In this document: one piece after another, positions 20,638 through 28,569 of the stretch | Layout of the letters: each line of letters opens with the position of its first letter | Numbering within the stretch: the stretch's first letter is position 1 | DNA from: Hasllibacter sp. MH4015 | GTDB taxonomy: Bacteria > Pseudomonadota > Alphaproteobacteria > Rhodobacterales > Rhodobacteraceae | Assembly: GCF_020177575.1 (NCBI RefSeq) | Contig: NZ_JAHTBK010000001.1 | Location: 2,415,875-2,479,874 of the forward strand | Direction: 5' to 3' | DNA length: 64,000 nucleotides | Notes under the pieces: model-generated | What the model was told of the DNA's origin: nothing | The model's database searches: none | Seen by the model: the letters and a program-made list of their open reading frames with translations, nothing else | Translations under genes and position numbers: made by a program

Positions 20638-22680
20638 TTACTCGAACTCCATGATCACATCGTCCACGGCCAGGCTGTCGCCCGCGCCTGCATTGATCTT
20701 GGCAACCACGCCCTTGCGTTCGGCGCGAAGGATATTCTCCATCTTCATCGCCTCCACGGTACAGAGCGCCTGCCCGTCCTGAACCTCCTGCCCCTCTTCC
20801 ACGTCGATTTTCACGACAAGGCCCGGCATCGGGCAAAGCAGCAGTTTCGAGGTATCGGGCGGCAGCTTCTCGGGCATCAGTTGCGCAAGCTCCGCCTGGC
20901 GGGGCGTGCGGACATGGACTTTCAGTTCCGCGCCACGGGTGCGCAGGCGAAACCCGCCGGGCAGCTTGCCGACCTTCAGAACCAGCTTTGTTCCATCGAC
21001 CGACAGCCGCGCCAGTTGATCGCCCGGAGTCCAGTCGCTGGCCACGCGCAGGGTCTTGCCGTCAATCGTGACGGTGGAGCCGTCGTGATCCGCCTCGATC
21101 ACCGCATTGAAGGATTGGCCCTGCAACGAGACGACCCAATCGGCGCCTACGCGACGTTCGTGGTTGTCCATCCGGCCCGAGACACGGGTGCGCCGGATCT
21201 CCGCAACGCGGTGCATGGCGGCGGCAGCGGCGGCCACGCGGACCAGATCGGCCTCTTGCAGCGTCACGCCTTCGAACCCGTCGGGATATTCCTCGGCGAT
21301 GAAGGCGGTCGTGATATCCCCGGACGCAAATTTCGGGTGGTCCATGACGGCGCTGAGGAAGGGCAGGTTGTGGCCGATCCCCTCCAACTCGAAACTATCG
21401 AGCGCCACGCGCATCGCCTCGATCGCGGCGGGCCGATCCGGGGCCCAGGTGCAGAGCTTGGCGATCATCGGGTCGTAATACATGGAAATCTCGCCGCCCT
21501 CGTAGACGCCGGTATCGTTGCGCACCGCCGTCTCGCCGCTGTCGGCATCGCCCTGCCATTTGCCGGTGTCCAGCAGCGGGCCTGCGGCGACTTCCGCCGG
21601 CGGGCGATAGCGGGTGAGCCGCCCAATGGACGGCAGGAAGTTGCGGTACGGATCCTCGGCGTAAAGGCGGGATTCCATCGCCCAACCGGTCAGTGTGACG
21701 TCGTCTTGTGCCATCTCCAGCGGCTGCCCCGCCGCCACGCGGATCATCTGTTCAACCAGATCGACGCCCGTGATCAGCTCAGTCACCGGATGTTCCACCT
21801 GGAGGCGGGTGTTCATCTCCAGGAAGTAGAAGTTCCGCTCACCGTCGACGATGAACTCCACGGTGCCCGCGCTGGTGTATCCCACGGCCTTGGCCAGCGC
21901 CACGGCCTCTTCACCCATGGCCTTGCGGGTCGCCTCATCCAGGAAGGGCGAGGGCGCTTCTTCGATGACCTTCTGGTTGCGGCGCTGGATGGAGCATTCC
22001 CGCTCCCCCAGATAGATCGCGTTGCCGTGCTTGTCGGCAAGGACCTGGATCTCGATATGGCGGGGCTGGGTCACGAACTTTTCGATGAACATGCGGTCGT
22101 CGCCAAAAGAACTGGCGGCCTCGTTCTTGGAGGCCTGGAAGCCCTCCGCCACCTCATCCTCGGACCACGCGATCCGCATCCCCTTGCCACCACCTCCTGC
22201 AGAGGCCTTGAGCATGACCGGATAGCCGATTTCGCCAGAGATCTTGATCGCCTCCGCCGCGTCCGCGATCAGGCCCATATGGCCGGGCACCGTGCTGACG
22301 CCGGCCTCCGCCGCGATCTTTTTCGACGTGATCTTGTCACCCATCTGTTCGATGGCCGATGCGGGCGGGCCGACGAAGGCCACGCCCTCGGCTTCCAACG
22401 CCTCCGCGAATGCCTTGTTCTCGGACAGGAAGCCGTAACCGGGATGGACCGCATCGGCACCGGTGTCGCGGATCGCGCCCATGATCTTGTCGATCACGAT
22501 ATAGCTTTCGGACGCCGCGGGCGGGCCGATATGCACCGCCTCATCCGCCATCTTCACATGCAGCGCGTTGCGGTCGGCGTCGGAATAGACGGCGACGGTG
22601 GGGATGCCCATGCGCTTGGCGGTCTTGATGACGCGGCAGGCGATTTCCCCCCGGTTTGCGATCAGCAGCTTGTTGAACAT
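20638..22680 (-). CDS. pccA: propionyl-CoA carboxylase alpha subunit (biotin carboxylase/BCCP)
   Basis: A 680-residue subunit that carboxylates its biotin with ATP and bicarbonate; PccB then transfers the carboxyl to propionyl-CoA. Domains in order are: biotin carboxylase (FNKLLIANRGEIACRV; ATP-grasp KASAGGGGKGMR; FLEMNTRLQVEHPVTE), a middle BT domain, and the C-terminal biotinyl domain with VEAMKMEN, where Lys is the biotin site. It is separated from pccB by six small genes on the same strand. Confidence 0.96.
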   Translation of the reverse strand: MFNKLLIANRGEIACRVIKTAKRMGIPTVAVYSDADRNALHVKMADEAVHIGPPAASESYIVIDKIMGAIRDTGADAVHPGYGFLSENKAFAEALEAEGVAFVGPPASAIEQMGDKITSKKIAAEAGVSTVPGHMGLIADAAEAIKISGEIGYPVMLKASAGGGGKGMRIAWSEDEVAEGFQASKNEAASSFGDDRMFIEKFVTQPRHIEIQVLADKHGNAIYLGERECSIQRRNQKVIEEAPSPFLDEATRKAMGEEAVALAKAVGYTSAGTVEFIVDGERNFYFLEMNTRLQVEHPVTELITGVDLVEQMIRVAAGQPLEMAQDDVTLTGWAMESRLYAEDPYRNFLPSIGRLTRYRPPAEVAAGPLLDTGKWQGDADSGETAVRNDTGVYEGGEISMYYDPMIAKLCTWAPDRPAAIEAMRVALDSFELEGIGHNLPFLSAVMDHPKFASGDITTAFIAEEYPDGFEGVTLQEADLVRVAAAAAAMHRVAEIRRTRVSGRMDNHERRVGADWVVSLQGQSFNAVIEADHDGSTVTIDGKTLRVASDWTPGDQLARLSVDGTKLVLKVGKLPGGFRLRTRGAELKVHVRTPRQAELAQLMPEKLPPDTSKLLLCPMPGLVVKIDVEEGQEVQDGQALCTVEAMKMENILRAERKGVVAKINAGAGDSLAVDDVIMEFE

Positions 22681-22807
22681 GGATTACGTCCCTTCGTCCT
22701 GGGCCGATGCGGCCCGCCCATGGCAAAAGAACCCGCCCGGGCCCATCGGCCCCGGCAGGTTCGAAATTCGATGTCTTCGACGGGAGCCTAGGGCCCCGGT
22801 GCGATCC

Positions 22808-23008
22808 TCAGCAGAGGTTAACGTCGTCGCAGAGCGCGCCCGCCGCCGCGCCGACGACCACGCCGGTCGCAACGCTGCCGCCCAGCACAGCCGTGCCGAC
22901 ACCGCCGGCCAGCGCGCCAACGCCTGCGCGTTCAAGGTCGGATGCGACGCATCCCGAAACGGCCAGCATGGCCGCGAAAAGTGCGGTGATGGAAAGTTTG
23001 GTGCGCAT
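22808..23008 (-). CDS. small lipoprotein with glycine-zipper character
   Basis: A 66-residue precursor with a lipobox (LAVSGC, Cys 20) and a mature region of alternating Gly/Ala/Val (GALAGGVGTAVLGGSVATGVV) resembling glycine-zipper membrane-associated lipoproteins, with two more cysteines at the end. The start at 23008 follows AGGAG at a slightly long distance. It lies upstream of pccA. An imperfect hairpin at 22727-22760 in the 127-base gap before pccA might terminate it. Confidence 0.75.
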   Translation of the reverse strand: MRTKLSITALFAAMLAVSGCVASDLERAGVGALAGGVGTAVLGGSVATGVVVGAAAGALCDDVNLC

Positions 23009-23065
23009 TTTGATGCGTCTCCTGTCGATTTGCCTCGTGTAACCGCTTGTACCGCATTTTCCCCC

Positions 23066-23074
23066 TGTGGATAA
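23066..23074 (-). promoter_or_regulatory. perfect DnaA-box 9-mer
   Basis: TTATCCACA on the minus strand, 58 bases upstream of the small lipoprotein gene. It is a single box with no cluster, so not an origin. DnaA could regulate the gene, or this may be chance. Confidence 0.4.
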
Positions 23075-23103
23075 GTCCGGATTTCCCGCAGCCGGATTTG
23101 GGC

Positions 23104-23139
23104 AAAAAAAGACGGTCGGTGGGATGACCCAGCCGACCG
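23104..23139 (-). terminator. strong Rho-independent terminator with T7 tract
   Basis: On the minus strand an 11-bp stem (CGGTCGG..TGGG with CCCA..CCGACCG, one bulged C, TCAT loop) is followed by TCTTTTTTT. It terminates transcripts coming from the 23310-23684 gene. The 170 bases between that gene and the terminator contain a second stem (GGTCGGCC/GGCCGAC) and form a structured 3' region. Confidence 0.85.
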
Positions 23140-23309
23140 CCATATAGGGGAAGGGTAACACGTCTTGTGGGTGTCGGCCGCATAAAAACAACTGGGGACA
23201 GTGGCCGACCTCTGCACCATGACAGGAATCGAATGGCCCGAAAGGGGCCCAATGGCAGGGGTGCGCATCTGCGCGCTCAACCGCTCATAAAGGTTACTGA
23301 CGGGCGAAT

Positions 23310-23684
23310 TCATGCCGATCGCCCCTCCCAGAACCCCGATCCGTCGAAGGCTTCGGGAAAAGACGCGCGGGCGCGGCTTTCATCGATCTGCAACAGCGCG
23401 TCATAGCTTTCGGCATCGAACGGATCTTCCGCCGCGATCACCTCGCGCCCGAACAGCCAGCTGAGCCGCCCGGCATCGAGATTGCCTCGCTCGAACGGTT
23501 CATCGCCGAAATAGAGCCACAGCGCCTCCATGAAGGCGGCGTCGGCGCGGCGGTCGGCGGGCCGTCTGTCGGCGTAGCGTTCCCGCGCGATCAGCTTCGT
23601 GGCGCCGCCCTTGTTGGCGCGCCTGATGGTGAAGGAATAGTCGCTGCTGGGAAGCCGCCCGGGAAATCCGCGATGCTTGATCAT
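23310..23684 (-). CDS. hypothetical protein
   Basis: A 124-residue basic-then-acidic cytosolic protein starting MIKHRGFPGRLPSSDYSF. It has no recognisable domain. RERYADRRPADRRADAAFMEALWLYFGDE is notable for charge. Start 23684 is preceded by GGGGGG, but that sits in the arm of a CCCCCG/CGGGGG hairpin, which could limit initiation. The frame is open far upstream without clear coding character. It could be part of the pcc region transcript, but has its own terminator. Confidence 0.55.
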   Translation of the reverse strand: MIKHRGFPGRLPSSDYSFTIRRANKGGATKLIARERYADRRPADRRADAAFMEALWLYFGDEPFERGNLDAGRLSWLFGREVIAAEDPFDAESYDALLQIDESRARASFPEAFDGSGFWEGRSA

Positions 23685-23710
23685 TGCGACGCCCCCCGAA
23701 CGCGGGGGAT

Positions 23711-23842
23711 ATACCGGACGAGACTGACGCCCCGTCCGGTTAGAGGGGATGTCCTGCTCGGGCACACTGGGGGATCGTGCCTCAGGACCTGCCGTATCGG
23801 CATGGGGGGTGTCTGCAAGTCCGCCCGTGCCGTTTTCTTCTT
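23711..23842 (+). ncRNA. candidate small RNA with orphan terminator
   Basis: Three consecutive stem-loops on the plus strand: ACCGGACG/CGTCCGGT (23713-23740), GTCCTG..GGCAC/GTGCC..CAGGAC (23751-23788), and a 12-bp stem with one mismatch at 23798-23832 followed by TTTTCTTCTT. No plus-strand gene lies upstream for 3.7 kb, so the terminator has no other user. A possible promoter is TTGCGA-N18-GATATA (23684-23713). It diverges from the 23310 gene. It matches no RNA family I know (not tmRNA, 4.5S or RNase P). The rest of the gap, 23843-24036, shows only a CAGCTGC/GCAGCTG stem. Confidence 0.5.
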
Positions 23843-24036
23843 GTTGTTGCCTCGTGGTGTGACCGAGCCTACTGGACGAATGCCAATGGACCCGGCCACG
23901 ATCCGAGGTACAGCTGCATTGGCGCAGCTGGGGCAAACGTTACACGGCTCGCGGAATTCTCCACAGGGGGTGCTGCAAAGATGGGCGGCGTGTGACTCGA
24001 ATGCATCACAAAGGTTGGATCGGGCCGTGTGGGACA

Positions 24037-24459
24037 TCACAGAAGCTCCCAGATGCAGGTGCCGTTGTCTTCGGTATAGGCCTCGATCGCCTGTCGAATG
24101 CCGGGGGCGGGCTCTCCGCGCACGAAGGGGGTCTGCATGACCTGCACGATGATGCGCGTCGGGCGCGGCTCCTTTTCCAGGGCCTCCAGCCCCCAGATCT
24201 CGCAAGCCCAATCGTGGTCCGAGACCTCGGCCACGTCCCGCCCCTCCGGCAGGGCGGGGTCGGTCACGCGCACCACGACCCAGGCATCGTTGTTGGGCTG
24301 GATCTCATAGACGACGTCGCAAAGCGTCAGGACCCGGCCCGATGGTGCAGTCAGCGCCTCGTCCGTCGTGCAGATCTCCGGCCCGCCGCGAGGCAACAGG
24401 AAGAAGACAGCAAGGCCCACGATGCAGAGCGCGAGGAGAAGGTAGACAAGGCGCATCAT
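24037..24459 (-). CDS. DUF6497-like membrane-anchored or exported protein
   Basis: A 140-residue protein with an N-terminal hydrophobic segment (LVYLLLALCIVGLAVFFLL) and a periplasmic domain containing APSGRVLTLCDVV, WVVVRVTDPAL and a C-terminal NGTCIWELL. The CIWE ending and the PSG-L-DVV pattern resemble DUF6497 proteins of Rhodobacteraceae, an attribution from memory. Function is unknown. Its ATG overlaps the cupin gene stop (24456-24459). Confidence 0.65.
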   Translation of the reverse strand: MMRLVYLLLALCIVGLAVFFLLPRGGPEICTTDEALTAPSGRVLTLCDVVYEIQPNNDAWVVVRVTDPALPEGRDVAEVSDHDWACEIWGLEALEKEPRPTRIIVQVMQTPFVRGEPAPGIRQAIEAYTEDNGTCIWELL

Positions 24460-24842
24460 GTCGGCGCGTCCTCCGGCGTGGTGGGGAAGTCGCCCGGCGC
24501 GGTGATCTCAATCAGCTCCATGTCGTCGGAATGGCGGACCTCGCGGTGGCGGATCCCCGGCGGCTGCAAGACGCAAGACCCTTCGCGCAGGATATGCTCG
24601 CCCGCGCCCTCGTACTCGAAGACCACCCAACCCTTCGTGACATAGACCAACTGGAAGTCGAGGTCATGGGAATGCCACGCGCCGGGGCTTTCCTCCCCCG
24701 GCACGGCGCGGATCACGTGGGCCCCGAACGCGCCCCCGGTGGCCGCGCCGATCTTGAGGTCGGCATATTCGAAAAACGCCCGCAGCCCTTCGCCCTGGAA
24801 CGGGCGGTCGTCGGCGTGGGTGATGGTGAGGGCGTGGGTCAT
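24456..24842 (-). CDS. cupin-domain protein
   Basis: A 128-residue single-domain cupin. Motif 1 is HSHDLDFQLVYVTKGWVVFEYEG, with HxH and a Gln/Glu-like ligand; motif 2 is GSCVLQPPGIRHREVRHSD. The metal ligands appear present. It could be a small-molecule enzyme or sensor, and the substrate is not predictable. It is translationally coupled to the downstream membrane protein by an ATGA overlap. Confidence 0.82.
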   Translation of the reverse strand: MTHALTITHADDRPFQGEGLRAFFEYADLKIGAATGGAFGAHVIRAVPGEESPGAWHSHDLDFQLVYVTKGWVVFEYEGAGEHILREGSCVLQPPGIRHREVRHSDDMELIEITAPGDFPTTPEDAPT

Positions 24843-24861
24843 GCCGCACCCCCGACCCGGG

Positions 24862-25125
24862 TCAGGATTTGCGCAGCGCCTCGATCAACTCGTCCTTGCT
24901 CATGTCCGAGCGGCCGTCGATCTCCAGTTCCTGCGCGCGATCGTAAAGCGCGTCCTTTGTCCATTCCTCGTAGGGCGGTGCCTTGCCGCCTTTCTTCGAC
25001 GGGTTCTGATCGTCGGAGGCCTGCGCATTGGCGATCCGCGCGGCCTTCTGTTTCGACGCCCCGTCCTTGCGCAGGGCTTCGTAGGTTTCGTCGTCCTTGA
25101 TGGACGGTCCGTGATCCTTGGTCAT
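24862..25125 (-). CDS. small Rho N-terminal-domain (SAP-like) protein
   Basis: An 87-residue protein. The N-terminal half (IKDDETYEALRKDGASKQKAARIANA) is that of small plasmid-stabilisation/DUF7218-type proteins. The C-terminal WTKDALYDRAQELEIDGRSDMSKDELIEALRKS is a Rho_N/LEM-like helix-extended-helix. It may bind nucleic acid. GGAAAGGAAAG precedes the ATG at 25125. Position between pccB and pccA suggests co-transcription, not necessarily shared function. Confidence 0.75.
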   Translation of the reverse strand: MTKDHGPSIKDDETYEALRKDGASKQKAARIANAQASDDQNPSKKGGKAPPYEEWTKDALYDRAQELEIDGRSDMSKDELIEALRKS

Positions 25126-25203
25126 GGCACTTTCCTTTCCATTCGAACGCACGGGCGCGCGCGGCGGTTCCGGAAGGGGCGGCGGCGGGGGCGGCGATCC
25201 GGC

Positions 25204-25551
25204 TCATGGCCGCCTCCGCGCATGTTTGATCCAGCGCGCGCGAAGATCGGGATCGTCAAGCATGTCGGCGATTGTCTCCGCCGCGCGTCGCGTCACCGGG
25301 CCATGGACCGCGCCACCGGCCAGCACGGCCATGCCGCCGTCCTGCGCGGTCACGCGAACGGCCGGGCAGAAGCCCCGCAACCGCTGCAACCGGCGCCACA
25401 TGTCCTGCCGGATCTGGTGGGCGAGGCGCGACCGGCTCAAATCCTCGCCTGGAATGAAGCTCAACTGCGCAAGATCGAACCGCACGTCGCGGGTGCGCGA
25501 CAGGGTCAGGGTCCGCTCATCGCGGGTGATATGCCATGCGTCGCGGGCCAT
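25204..25551 (-). CDS. hypothetical protein coupled to pccB
   Basis: A 115-residue arginine-rich cytosolic protein with HITRDERTLTLSRTRDVRFDLAQLSFIP and IRQDMWRRLQRLRGFCPAVRV. Its ATG overlaps the pccB stop as TGATG, so it is translated with pccB. I recognise no domain. In related genomes a small gene of this kind sits directly after pccB (recollection), which would suggest a carboxylase-related role. Confidence 0.7.
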   Translation of the reverse strand: MARDAWHITRDERTLTLSRTRDVRFDLAQLSFIPGEDLSRSRLAHQIRQDMWRRLQRLRGFCPAVRVTAQDGGMAVLAGGAVHGPVTRRAAETIADMLDDPDLRARWIKHARRRP

Positions 25552-27083
25552 CAGAGCGGGATGTTGTCGTGCTTCTTCCACGGGCGCGTCTGGCTTTTCC
25601 GCCGGAGCGCAGCAAAGGCCCGGCAGACGCGGCGCCGGGTGGAATGGGGCTGGATCACCTCGTCAATGAAGCCGCGTTCGGCCGCCACGAAGGGGTTGGC
25701 GAAGCGATCCTCGTATTCCTTGGTATGGGCCGCTATCCTGTCCGCGTCACCCAGATCGGCGCGGTGCAGAATCTCCACCGCCCCTTTCGCGCCCATCACC
25801 GCGATCTCCGCCGTGGGCCAGGCGTAATTCACATCCGCCCGCATGTGCTTGGAGGCCATCACCACGTAGGCCCCGCCATAGGCCTTGCGGGTAATCACCG
25901 TCACTTTCGGCACCGTCGCCTCGCCATAGGCGAAGAGGAGCTTCGCGCCGTGCTTGATGACGCCATCGTATTCCTGCGCCGTGCCGGGCAGGAAGCCCGG
26001 GACATCCACGAGGCTGAGGATCGGGATCTCGAAACAATCGCAGAACCGCACGAAACGGGCCCCCTTGCGCGCGCTGTCGATATCCAGAACCCCGGCAAGC
26101 ACCATTGGCTGATTGGCCACGACGCCGACCGTCTGTCCCTCCAACCGGATAAATCCGGTGATGATATTGCCCGCGAAATCCTCCTGAATCTCGTAGAAAT
26201 CGCCTTCGTCGGCGATCTTCTGGATCAGTTCCTTCATGTCGTAGGGCTGGTTCGGATTATCAGGGATCAGGGTATCGAGGCTTTCCTCGATCCGGTCGGG
26301 GCTGTCGAAGAAGGGCCGCACCGGCGGTTTTTCGCGGTTGCTGAGCGGCAGGAAGTCGATCAGGCGGCGCACCTCGTTCAGCGCCTCGACATCATTCTCA
26401 AATGCGCCATCGGCGACGGAGCTTTTCCGCGTGTGGGTCGATGCACCGCCCAGTTCCTCCGCGGTCACGACCTCGTTGGTCACGGTCTTCACCACGTCGG
26501 GGCCGGTCACGAACATGTAGGAGGAATCCTTCACCATGAAGATGAAGTCCGTCATCGCCGGGGAATAGACGGCGCCACCGGCGCAGGGCCCCATGATCAT
26601 GGAGATCTGGGGAACCACGCCCGACGCCTCGATATTGCGCTGGAAAACCTCGCCGTAGGCGGCCAGCGAGTCGACGCCTTCCTGGATGCGCGCGCCGCCG
26701 GAATCGTTGATCCCGACCACGGGCGCACCGTTCTGCATCGCCATGTCCATGATCTTGCAGATTTTCTGGCCATGGGTTTCCGAAACCGACCCGCCAAGCA
26801 CGGTGAAATCCTGGGAAAAGACGTAGACCTGCCGCCCGTTCACCGTTCCCCAGCCGGTCACGACCCCGTCGCCGGGCGGGCGGTTTGCCTCCATCCCGAA
26901 TTCCGTGGTGCGGTGCGCGACGAACATGTCGTATTCCTCGAAACTGTCCTCATCCAGAAGCAGCTCGATCCGCTCGCGCGCCGTCAGCTTGCCCTTGGAA
27001 TGCTGTGCCGCGACGCGTTTCTCGCCGCCGCCCATCCGCGCGTCTTCGCGGCGTGCATCCAGTTCCGCCAGAATATCATTCAT
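25551..27083 (-). CDS. pccB: propionyl-CoA carboxylase beta subunit (carboxyltransferase)
   Basis: A 510-residue carboxyltransferase moving the carboxyl from PccA-biotin to propionyl-CoA to form (S)-methylmalonyl-CoA. Landmarks are the N-terminal [19 protein letters not shown], the crotonase-fold oxyanion segments [16 protein letters not shown] and [12 protein letters not shown], and the C-terminal [14 protein letters not shown] and [14 protein letters not shown]. It is first in a minus-strand series, 76 bases from a TTTGCAAA operator, with an MFS gene divergent. Confidence 0.97.
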   Translation of the reverse strand: MNDILAELDARREDARMGGGEKRVAAQHSKGKLTARERIELLLDEDSFEEYDMFVAHRTTEFGMEANRPPGDGVVTGWGTVNGRQVYVFSQDFTVLGGSVSETHGQKICKIMDMAMQNGAPVVGINDSGGARIQEGVDSLAAYGEVFQRNIEASGVVPQISMIMGPCAGGAVYSPAMTDFIFMVKDSSYMFVTGPDVVKTVTNEVVTAEELGGASTHTRKSSVADGAFENDVEALNEVRRLIDFLPLSNREKPPVRPFFDSPDRIEESLDTLIPDNPNQPYDMKELIQKIADEGDFYEIQEDFAGNIITGFIRLEGQTVGVVANQPMVLAGVLDIDSARKGARFVRFCDCFEIPILSLVDVPGFLPGTAQEYDGVIKHGAKLLFAYGEATVPKVTVITRKAYGGAYVVMASKHMRADVNYAWPTAEIAVMGAKGAVEILHRADLGDADRIAAHTKEYEDRFANPFVAAERGFIDEVIQPHSTRRRVCRAFAALRRKSQTRPWKKHDNIPL

Positions 27084-27158
27084 GTCCCACGTGCTCCCCT
27101 CGTCGCGTTGCGCGAACCTACACGGGCGCGCGGAGGCGGACCAGCTTTGTGTGGCATA

Positions 27159-27206
27159 TTTGCAAATCCATTACCGCAACCGTTCACAATTTTGCAAATC
27201 CGCAAA
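27159..27206. promoter_or_regulatory. PccR-type operators between pccB and the MFS gene
   Basis: TTTGCAAATCC at 27159-27169 and TTTGCAAATCCGCAAA at 27191-27206, 32 bases (about three helical turns) apart, in an A+T-richer part of the 192-base divergent intergenic region. The same motif occurs in front of pccR. R. sphaeroides PccR is known to bind TTTGCAAA-type repeats. Confidence 0.8.
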
Positions 27207-27275
27207 TCACGCTCGCACACAGGCCTGTTCGCCCGCGCACTGGACGACCCCGACCAAGAGGAATACGTCTGGGAC

Positions 27276-28493
27276 ATGAGCACGCACGTCCCGGTTCGGT
27301 TTCTCGACCGTTCCACACCTCCACACATCTTCACACTGATCGTGTTGACGGGCCTTGGCGCGCTGTCGATGAACATCTTCCTGCCGTCGCTGCCCGCGAT
27401 GACGACTTTCTTCGATACCGAATATCGCATCATGCAATTGTCCGTGTCGCTTTACCTTGGCGTGAACGCGGTGTTGCAGCTTCTGATCGGCCCGATCTCC
27501 GACCGGTTCGGGCGCCGCCCGGTGCTTCTTGGCGGGATCGTCATCTTTCTTCTGGCGACCGTCGGTTGCCTTGTGGCCGGCACGATCGAGGTCTTCCTGT
27601 TCTTCCGCATGATCCAGGCCGTGATCGTCGTGGGCCTTGTCCTTGGCCGCGCGGTGGTGCGCGACATGAATGACGAGGTCGAGGCCGCCTCCCAGATCGG
27701 CTATGTCACAATGGGGATGGCCATTGTTCCGATGATTGGTCCGGCCATTGGCGGCGCGCTGGACGAGACGTTGGGCTGGCAGGCGAATTTCTGGCTTCTG
27801 CTGATCCTCGGGGTGCTGGTGCTGGCGCTGATCTTCCGCGATCTGGGGGAGACGGCGCAGACCACGTCGGCCAGCTTTGCCGCGCAATTCCGCGAATATC
27901 CCGAACTCTTCGCATCACGCCGGTTCTGGGGCTATTGCGCCTGCGCGGCCTTTGCCTCGGCCTCGTTCTTCTCCTATCTCGGCGGCGCGCCTTACGTGGG
28001 ATCGGAGGTGTTCGACCTGTCCGCCGCGCGTGTGGGCCTCTATTTCGGCGCGCCTGCCTTGGGATATTTCTTCGGAAACGGCATCTCGGGGCGCTATTCC
28101 ACGCGGCTCGGCATCAACACGATGATCCTTTGGGGTGCGGTGCTGACCTCGGCGGGCCTGCTGATCTCCACCGTCATCTTCTTGCTCGGCCACGGCTCGG
28201 CCCTCGTGTTCTTCGGCTTCACCACCTTCGTGGGCCTCGGCAACGGAATGGTCCTGCCCAACGCGACATCGGGCATGTTGTCGGTGCGCCCGCACCTGGC
28301 CGGAACCGCATCCGGTCTGGGCGGCGCGATCATGCTGGCCGGCGGTGCAAGCCTGTCCGCACTGGCCGGTGTGGTGCTGACCGATGGGGCGGGCGCGATG
28401 CCGCTTCTGCTGATGATGCTGAGCGCCTCGGCCCTGGGCGTTCTGGCGATCCTCTACACGATCCGGCGCGAGGCGCGGGTGTCCGGACCCTAG
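27276..28493 (+). CDS. Bcr/CflA-type multidrug MFS transporter
   Basis: A 405-residue protein with 12 predicted membrane segments. Motif A is intact as GPISDRFGRRPVLLGG in loop 2-3, and MSTHVPVRFLDRSTPP forms the cytoplasmic N-terminus. This is the DHA1 drug-efflux subgroup. It is divergent from pccB, sharing the PccR-operator intergenic region, and immediately precedes pccR. It may export an organic acid or drug; the substrate is unknown. AGAGGA precedes the ATG at a slightly long spacing. Confidence 0.87.
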   Translation: MSTHVPVRFLDRSTPPHIFTLIVLTGLGALSMNIFLPSLPAMTTFFDTEYRIMQLSVSLYLGVNAVLQLLIGPISDRFGRRPVLLGGIVIFLLATVGCLVAGTIEVFLFFRMIQAVIVVGLVLGRAVVRDMNDEVEAASQIGYVTMGMAIVPMIGPAIGGALDETLGWQANFWLLLILGVLVLALIFRDLGETAQTTSASFAAQFREYPELFASRRFWGYCACAAFASASFFSYLGGAPYVGSEVFDLSAARVGLYFGAPALGYFFGNGISGRYSTRLGINTMILWGAVLTSAGLLISTVIFLLGHGSALVFFGFTTFVGLGNGMVLPNATSGMLSVRPHLAGTASGLGGAIMLAGGASLSALAGVVLTDGAGAMPLLLMMLSASALGVLAILYTIRREARVSGP

Positions 28494-28521
28494 GCGCGTT
28501 CGGGCTCCCCTTGCCAATCCA

Positions 28522-28556
28522 TCTGCAAATCCGCAAACCTTGTTCTGCAAACTCGC
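28522..28556 (+). promoter_or_regulatory. PccR-type operators in the pccR leader
   Basis: TCTGCAAATCCGCAAA (28522-28537) and TTCTGCAAACTCGC (28543-28556), whose TCTGCAAA cores are 22 bases (about two turns) apart. They share TYTGCAAAYYCGC with the pccB promoter sites. This suggests that PccR controls its own gene. Confidence 0.7.
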
Positions 28557-28569
28557 GGGACACACACCC

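Noticed and set aside
23685-24036. Known housekeeping RNA (tmRNA, RNase P, 4.5S)
   Set aside because: None of their conserved sequences are present; kept only as a novel sRNA candidate.
25536-28493. 985-codon plus-strand open frame covering pccB and the MFS gene
   Set aside because: Its first 580 codons are antisense to pccB and have no domain; only the MFS part from 27276 is real.
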